From positions 1 to 9,565 of the forward strand of contig CALDID010000218.1 of assembly GCA_937901865.1 (NCBI GenBank): a stretch of 9,565 nucleotides of DNA, in the 5' to 3' direction. Under the pieces are notes generated by a model. That model saw only the letters and a list, made by a program, of their open reading frames with translations. It did no database searches and was not told the origin of the DNA. Positions 5,468-9,565 of the stretch are shown piece by piece. The position numbers and the translations under genes are program-made. Source of the DNA: an uncultured Treponema sp. (GTDB lineage: Bacteria > Spirochaetota > Spirochaetia > Treponematales > Treponemataceae). Within the stretch, counting starts at the first letter, position 1, and every line of letters starts with the position of its first letter.

Positions 5468-7010
5468 ATACAAGCGATTTCTTTATGCTCTTTTGCATAT
5501 TATCCCACGCGTCATTATCAACATTTTCATTTTCGCCGCCGCCGTTTTGTTTTTCCGTATCGTCGCTGTCTTCCATTCCCTCCATACCGTCATCAGCGTT
5601 CATAGCTTCAACCTGATACATTTGCACAAATTGCGGATTCGCAGGGCAAGCATCCGCCCATTTTGCCTCAAGAGGTTTTAAGCCCTTTTCTTTTCTCACT
5701 TCATTCAACACCTTAAACGATTCTAGCTCCGTCTTTGTGATGTCTGCGCTGTCTTTTGGGTCGGTCTTTTCATAACCCACGAACTCAAGCTCATAATCAG
5801 GATATGCAATAGAAAGAATACGGTTTAGATAGTCTTGCAGAAAAGAAAGAGTGTCGCCGAGTATTTGGCTTTTTGCCGTTTCCATTTGCGTTTTGCCTTC
5901 GCGGGCAAACATCGTTTGACTTTTCTGTGATTGTAAGCCCAGCTCTTCCATTGACGAACCGAAAAGAGCCACCACATTTGAAACAAGAAAATCGAGCCAA
6001 GTGCCGAATTCCATATCTCTATTATTCAGATTAAAACTTTGCCACCGAATCCCGCCGCCGCTTCCTTCTCCCTTTTTCATTCCAGAGGGAACAACGGGGA
6101 TTCTGAATTGATTAGCAGGCGACCCCGACAAAAGCTCTGCAATATAATCTACAATTTCATCTAAAGATGTTTTGTCTAAATCGCCGTCAACAAGAAACAC
6201 TCCGCGCGGCAGTCGGTTTTCCGTGAAATTGCCATTATTGAACACAAAAGCATTTATTGCGCTTGCTATAAGGTCTATAGCCTGTTCTATCGGAGAGAAG
6301 CCGTAAAATTGGCGATAAATATCGGTCTGCGGATTGGCAAAATCTACAATCAGCTCTTTTGCCGTGTATGCCGTCCGTGCAATGCCTTGAATAACTTGCG
6401 CATATTTGAATTCGGGATGTTCTTCATTCGGTAAAACCCGCTCAATCGTGCCAGAATCAACGGCATAAAATGCAATACACTTGCCATTTATGGAATATTG
6501 TATTTCCGTGCTTATTTGGTCAATCGTCCATAAATCACGCACGATTTTTAAGCAGTAATGCTTGAAATTATCGCGGTCATAATCTTTTGTCTTGCCTGTA
6601 TTGAGCATAAAGTTTTCGACTTCCTGCTTTTTTGCCTCATCGTTGTTGTTTTCGTCTTTTGGTCGAATAACAAAACCGCGCGTATTTTCATTGTTTGACA
6701 GCTTAAAAAACGGAACGACTTTGCGCCGTAAATCACTAAGACAAATATTGATAATCCACGCTTTTTTCGCGACTTCTCTCAAAATCCTAGCACTCACACC
6801 GCCGCATTGCACTCTCGACACTGTACGCAACCCCTCAATGCCAGAATCAGAAACAGTATACGGGTCAAAAAATGCCGAAGTCGCATTATGCAGCCGTCCG
6901 CCGTCATTAAAGAAAAAGCCGCGTGAAGACGCTTTATCTCCATACACACGATTAAACCGAGATTGTCTTACTTCTTTGTCTGCTTCTTTCTTTATCTCGC
7001 CGATTGTCAT
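5457..7010 (-). CDS. Phage portal protein
   Basis: A 517-residue protein of typical portal length, forming the dodecameric ring through which DNA enters the head. Evidence is the position directly after terL plus portal-like features. Residues 60-105 form a helical region leading to RKVVPFFKL. Residues 235-271 read FYGFSPIEQAIDLIASAINA, then an NGNFTENRLPRGVF segment typical of the portal core. Residues 355-400 contain LQSQKSQTMFAREGKTQMET and a long helix ending in YPDYELEF. The last 50 residues are acidic and Gly/Asn-rich, probably disordered. The ATG at 7010 has TAAGGAGA at 7021-7028, and the gene starts 26 bases after the terL stop. The 3' end overlaps the convergent resolvase gene. No head-morphogenesis gene follows, which is unusual. 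Confidence 0.85.
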   Translation of the reverse strand: MTIGEIKKEADKEVRQSRFNRVYGDKASSRGFFFNDGGRLHNATSAFFDPYTVSDSGIEGLRTVSRVQCGGVSARILREVAKKAWIINICLSDLRRKVVPFFKLSNNENTRGFVIRPKDENNNDEAKKQEVENFMLNTGKTKDYDRDNFKHYCLKIVRDLWTIDQISTEIQYSINGKCIAFYAVDSGTIERVLPNEEHPEFKYAQVIQGIARTAYTAKELIVDFANPQTDIYRQFYGFSPIEQAIDLIASAINAFVFNNGNFTENRLPRGVFLVDGDLDKTSLDEIVDYIAELLSGSPANQFRIPVVPSGMKKGEGSGGGIRWQSFNLNNRDMEFGTWLDFLVSNVVALFGSSMEELGLQSQKSQTMFAREGKTQMETAKSQILGDTLSFLQDYLNRILSIAYPDYELEFVGYEKTDPKDSADITKTELESFKVLNEVRKEKGLKPLEAKWADACPANPQFVQMYQVEAMNADDGMEGMEDSDDTEKQNGGGENENVDNDAWDNMQKSIKKSLVFRL

Positions 7011-7036
7011 TTTCTCGTTATCTCCTTATTCTTTTA

Positions 7037-8614
7037 TCAAAAATGAAACATACTCGATAAAACATCTCGCGAAGTTTTCACCGCGTTTTTCATTTTCGTA
7101 TTTTCTGCGCTTGTATCGTTATTCTTGCTTTGTGCATATTGAGCATAAAAATTAGGTTTCACTATATGCTCTGCTGCATAATTCGCCAAAGCCCACGCCC
7201 AAAAACTGTCGGCGTGTCCTTTTTCGTTTCTTTCGGCATCGTAGCGAAAAGAGCCGCCTGCGCTTGCAATACGCTTTATCGAATGTATTTGCGCGTGAAA
7301 ATCTTTGCTATTTTCCAGCTCAAACTCTTTACGCTCTAAGCCTGTTTTTACACTCATCGCTAAAACTTCTTTTGATTGCAGCGTGAATAAATAAGGCTCT
7401 ACTCTCTCCTTAAACTCTTTTTGCATACTTTCGGCTATATCGCGCCCAATGCCTGTACAGTCTATACAAGCTCTTTGTATCGGTAGAGAGTGCATTAGTT
7501 TTCTAAACACATCTCTTTGCTTGTCAAACTCTGCATTTCGCATTTCATAGCGCAATACGCTTCTTTTCTTGCTTTCTGCTGTAATGCCGATTATGTAAAA
7601 TGCTGTCGCGTCTCTTTTTCGTCCAATATCCACGCCCATATATAAAGGCTTGCCGTGATGAACGGGTGAGTAAGAGAGAATAAGCTCATCAGGATTATCA
7701 AAAGCCTTTATTTCGATTTCTCTTTTCGCCAAAGAATAAAGCACTTCGTCTTCTTCATTGATTACGCCGTCTATCTCTCTTTTCCCCGGCGTATTTACTT
7801 CTATCAATTCAAGGGAAATATAAGACGCTGCACTATCAATAAACGTACATTCACATTCTTGCTGAAAATCCTCAAGCGAAGTATTGCCGTACAATTTCAA
7901 AAGCCGTTCAGTTCCATATCGCTCTACACGTTCCTCTGTACTCATTTCTTTTGCGTGCATAACCGCGTCTTTTACATCTTTGCACATCACGGCGGCATAC
8001 CACCACGGCACAAAATAGCGGTCATAATCAGGATAATCTTTTTTGTTCGTGCATATCTCGTAAAACTTGCCGATTGTGCCCAGCGGTGTGCTTCCCACTT
8101 CCATACACCCACGCCGAAGCGTACAGAATACCGCCGCCGTATACACTTCTTTGCTCAATCTAGGCGAATAAATACCGAACTCATCTAAACAAATATCGCC
8201 GTTTCTTCCTCGCGGCGCACGGCAAGGCAAAGAAATAAGGCGGCTTGTTGTTTTGCCTCCAACGTCTTCAAACTCAAGCATTGTAGAAGTTTCGTGAACA
8301 ATCCTTTTTTTGTATGGCTGCGGAATACTCTCATAAAATTCCCGTGCATACCGTATTTTTTCCTGCGCGTCATCTTCATTGTATGATACAAATTGCTTTG
8401 TGTATTTTGTACGCGCTGGGTCTAATGCCTTTACAAGCCCTTTTGCACTCACAATAAAGCTGAATCCTGTTTGACGGCTTTTCAAAAGACAGATATAGCG
8501 GTTAAGATTTTTTATAAAGTCATCTTGCCAAAAATCAAGCACAATGTCTTTTTTGTCATACTTCATAAAAGCGTATATGTAATTCAGTTTTTCTTCTGGT
8601 GTCCACAATTCCAT
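7037..8614 (-). CDS. terL: Terminase large subunit
   Basis: A 525-residue packaging motor: an ATPase that drives DNA into the prohead through the portal and a nuclease that cuts the concatemer. The ATPase half shows a deviant Walker A, LLKSRQTGFSF (residues 43-53), and Walker B ICLDEFG (141-147, Asp144-Glu145), with a likely coupling motif GSTPLG (174-179). The C-terminal RNase H-like nuclease shows its acidic residues in order: MGVDIGRKRDATA (326-338, Asp329), ACIDCTGIG (382-390, Asp385) and HADSFWAWALA (467-477, Asp469). All key residues are present, so it should be active. The ATG at 8614 has AGAGGCG overlapping the terS stop codon, so terS and terL are probably translationally coupled. 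Confidence 0.95.
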   Translation of the reverse strand: MELWTPEEKLNYIYAFMKYDKKDIVLDFWQDDFIKNLNRYICLLKSRQTGFSFIVSAKGLVKALDPARTKYTKQFVSYNEDDAQEKIRYAREFYESIPQPYKKRIVHETSTMLEFEDVGGKTTSRLISLPCRAPRGRNGDICLDEFGIYSPRLSKEVYTAAVFCTLRRGCMEVGSTPLGTIGKFYEICTNKKDYPDYDRYFVPWWYAAVMCKDVKDAVMHAKEMSTEERVERYGTERLLKLYGNTSLEDFQQECECTFIDSAASYISLELIEVNTPGKREIDGVINEEDEVLYSLAKREIEIKAFDNPDELILSYSPVHHGKPLYMGVDIGRKRDATAFYIIGITAESKKRSVLRYEMRNAEFDKQRDVFRKLMHSLPIQRACIDCTGIGRDIAESMQKEFKERVEPYLFTLQSKEVLAMSVKTGLERKEFELENSKDFHAQIHSIKRIASAGGSFRYDAERNEKGHADSFWAWALANYAAEHIVKPNFYAQYAQSKNNDTSAENTKMKNAVKTSRDVLSSMFHF

Positions 8615-8626
8615 ATTTCACGCCTC

Positions 8627-9349
8627 TTACGCTTCTTCAAGTTTTTGTGCCGAAGAATTCTCTTTAAGCTCAGACACTTTCGCTATCTCTTCATTGCGCT
8701 TCATTACCTTTGTTTTTACCTGCAAATTGCCTTTGATGATTTCACTTGTTGTTTCAACTTCAAAGCCATTATTATCCGAATCATTCGATGTCATATCGCG
8801 GTACAGTTTAATAAGCTCGTTTTCTGCCTCCGCCTTATTCGGCAGCTTGTAATGCAGAATACCTTTTGCGCCTACAAACTCCACGTCCAGAATCTGCGCT
8901 TTTTGCTCGTCGGTAAGCTCATCTATTTTCTTTGCCGTTGCAAAAGTGTATGTCTCCCCGTCGTCGAGTTCCCGTTCTGTTGTCGTGTAGTAGTCGGTAA
9001 CGTTTATTTTCGTGCGCTTTATTTTTGCCGCAATAAAATTGCTAATCTCGTTTTTAATGTTAATTTTTGTTAACTTTTCGCTTATATGTGCCTTGAAATT
9101 CGCGATTTCTGCAATAATTTTCTCGTCTTTTAAGAGATTTGCGGCTTTTACATTTGCCGTTTTTTCAGAAAATCCTGCTTTTCTTGCGCTTCCTGCTCCG
9201 TTGCCGTGTACTGAATTATCAAAAGGATAGCAATAATAAAAGACAAAGAGCTTTTGCTTGTTGGAGAGGGTTTTATCTTTCCAATCAATCTCTTCATTGA
9301 GATTGAGCGTTGTTCCATTGTCAAGAAAAGCAAAACAATCTTTATTCAT
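8627..9349 (-). CDS. terS: Terminase small subunit
   Basis: A 240-residue protein read from ATG 9349, preceded by GGAGGTA at 9361-9367. Residues 28-82 match the Terminase_2-type DNA-binding module: LSNKQKLFVFYYC, then GAGSARKAGFSEKTANVKAA and LLKDEKIIAEI, a helix-turn-helix that recognises the packaging site. The remainder has a coiled, oligomerisation-prone middle and a charged C-terminus, as is usual for small terminases that form rings feeding DNA to the large subunit. It sits 12 bases before terL. The frame is also open upstream, with another ATG at 9544, through the 21-base array as a heptapeptide repeat to the window edge. I prefer the inner start because of the ribosome site and because only from there does the sequence look like a terminase. 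Confidence 0.88.
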   Translation of the reverse strand: MNKDCFAFLDNGTTLNLNEEIDWKDKTLSNKQKLFVFYYCYPFDNSVHGNGAGSARKAGFSEKTANVKAANLLKDEKIIAEIANFKAHISEKLTKINIKNEISNFIAAKIKRTKINVTDYYTTTERELDDGETYTFATAKKIDELTDEQKAQILDVEFVGAKGILHYKLPNKAEAENELIKLYRDMTSNDSDNNGFEVETTSEIIKGNLQVKTKVMKRNEEIAKVSELKENSSAQKLEEA

Positions 9350-9372
9350 TTTTCTATTGCTACCTCCTGCAT

Positions 9373-9393
9373 ATATAGGAAATAGATATTTTT
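9373..9393 (-). promoter_or_regulatory. Promoter-like box upstream of terS
   Basis: On the minus strand, five A (9393-9389) are followed by five bases and ATTTCCTATAT (9383-9373), 23 bases before the terS ATG and just before its GGAGG. This is the third exact copy of the 11-mer in the window and again precedes the first gene of a unit, here the terS-terL-portal operon. A terminator-like hairpin lies directly upstream, consistent with a new transcript starting here. The promoter role is inferred. Confidence 0.5.
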
Positions 9394-9414
9394 GCTTATT
9401 TTTATCTCTTTTTG

Positions 9415-9455
9415 AAAAAAAAGAATGTACTGGATAAAGCCCCGTACATTCTTTT
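9415..9455 (-). terminator. Possible intrinsic terminator upstream of the terS promoter box
   Basis: On the minus strand, AAAAGAATGTAC (9455-9444), a 13-base loop and the exact complement GTACATTCTTTT (9430-9419) are followed by further T residues to make a run of eight (9422-9415). That is a 12-bp perfect stem with a U-tract, as in a rho-independent terminator. It would end a transcript entering from beyond the right edge just before the terS operon. The stem is weak (AT-rich), and its two arms coincide with half-units of the adjacent 21-base array, so it may be only a by-product of the repeats. Confidence 0.4.
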
Positions 9456-9560
9456 GAAATAAAATCATCTGCTTTTAGAGTAAAATCACATTCTTTTGTA
9501 CAAAAATCTTTTTCTTTTTCTCTAAAATCACTTGCTTTTTGCATAAAAGTAGATACTTTT
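9419..9560. repeat. Tandem 21-bp dyad array (AAAA-N8-TTTT type)
   Basis: Seven 16-base units start exactly 21 bases apart at 9419, 9440, 9461, 9482, 9503, 9524 and 9545. Five fit AAAA-N8-TTTT, most with AAAATC at the left and CTTTT at the right. The best dyad, AAAAGTAGATACTTTT at 9545-9560, is a perfect 7-bp inverted repeat around a two-base centre. The unit at 9419 keeps only its left half and that at 9440 only its right half. The array probably continues beyond the window. In the terS frame on the minus strand it reads as heptapeptides of the form xxKExDF, and on the plus strand as KSxxFxx, both without stops over most of its length. The period and dyad design equal those of the array at 3043-3224, but the sequence is different. 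Confidence 0.8.
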
Positions 9561-9565
9561 ACACT

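Noticed and set aside
6592..7155. 187-codon open frame on the plus strand opposite portal and the end of terL
   Set aside because: It crosses the portal-terL boundary on the other strand, shows no domain, and its composition is that of an antisense shadow.
8471..9073. 200-codon open frame on the plus strand opposite terL and terS
   Set aside because: It is antisense to two well-supported genes with clear motifs and gives a Phe/Cys/Ile-rich sequence typical of a reverse-strand shadow.
1..9565. tRNA, rRNA, insertion sequence or integrase/attachment site
   Set aside because: No cloverleaf, ribosomal segment, transposase motif or tyrosine/serine recombinase was found by eye, so lysogeny cannot be judged from this window.

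Overview
The window is a piece of a tailed-phage or prophage genome. It holds terminase small and large subunits, a portal, a contractile-tail sheath and the start of a gene that is probably the tail tube, so a myovirus-like virion is expected. Base composition is moderately AT-rich. The host cannot be fixed from the sequence; an anaerobic host such as a Treponema-like spirochaete is only a guess. Bases 1-50 are not biological: they match the Illumina P5/TruSeq universal adapter, so the contig end is contaminated and the last gene is cut there.

Layout. On the minus strand, reading from the right, are terS (9349-8627), terL (8614-7037) and portal (7010-5457), closely packed with good ribosome-binding sites. 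From 3267 to 5467 the strand switches. A plus-strand block carries a HExxH phage metallopeptidase, a 62-residue helix-turn-helix-like protein, a 376-residue protein with a CxC...CxxCGGxG zinc-knuckle-like motif, and a RusA-type Holliday-junction resolvase broken by two frameshifts. This block converges on portal with an 11-base tail overlap. From 3011 leftward the minus strand resumes with an unidentified 246-residue protein, an 85-residue protein, the tail sheath and the truncated tube-like gene. No capsid, scaffold or capsid-protease gene lies between portal and sheath, where most phages keep them.

The least expected content is in the two gene-free stretches. The 255-base divergent spacer at 3012-3266 and the region upstream of terS (9350-9565) each contain a tandem array with an exact 21-base period, made of dyad-symmetric units. 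The two arrays differ in sequence: CCTA-N6-TAGG in one, AAAA-N8-TTTT in the other. They share the same design, in which each unit is a short palindrome with a two-base centre in its best copy. Each array lies beside copies of one identical 11-mer, ATTTCCTATAT, preceded by an A-tract and placed 15-23 bases before the start codon of the first gene in each of the three transcription units. The simplest reading is a phage-wide promoter element coupled to helically phased operator arrays. The 21-base period also equals seven codons, and the array upstream of terS is open in the terS frame as a heptapeptide repeat, so a coding origin is a live alternative.
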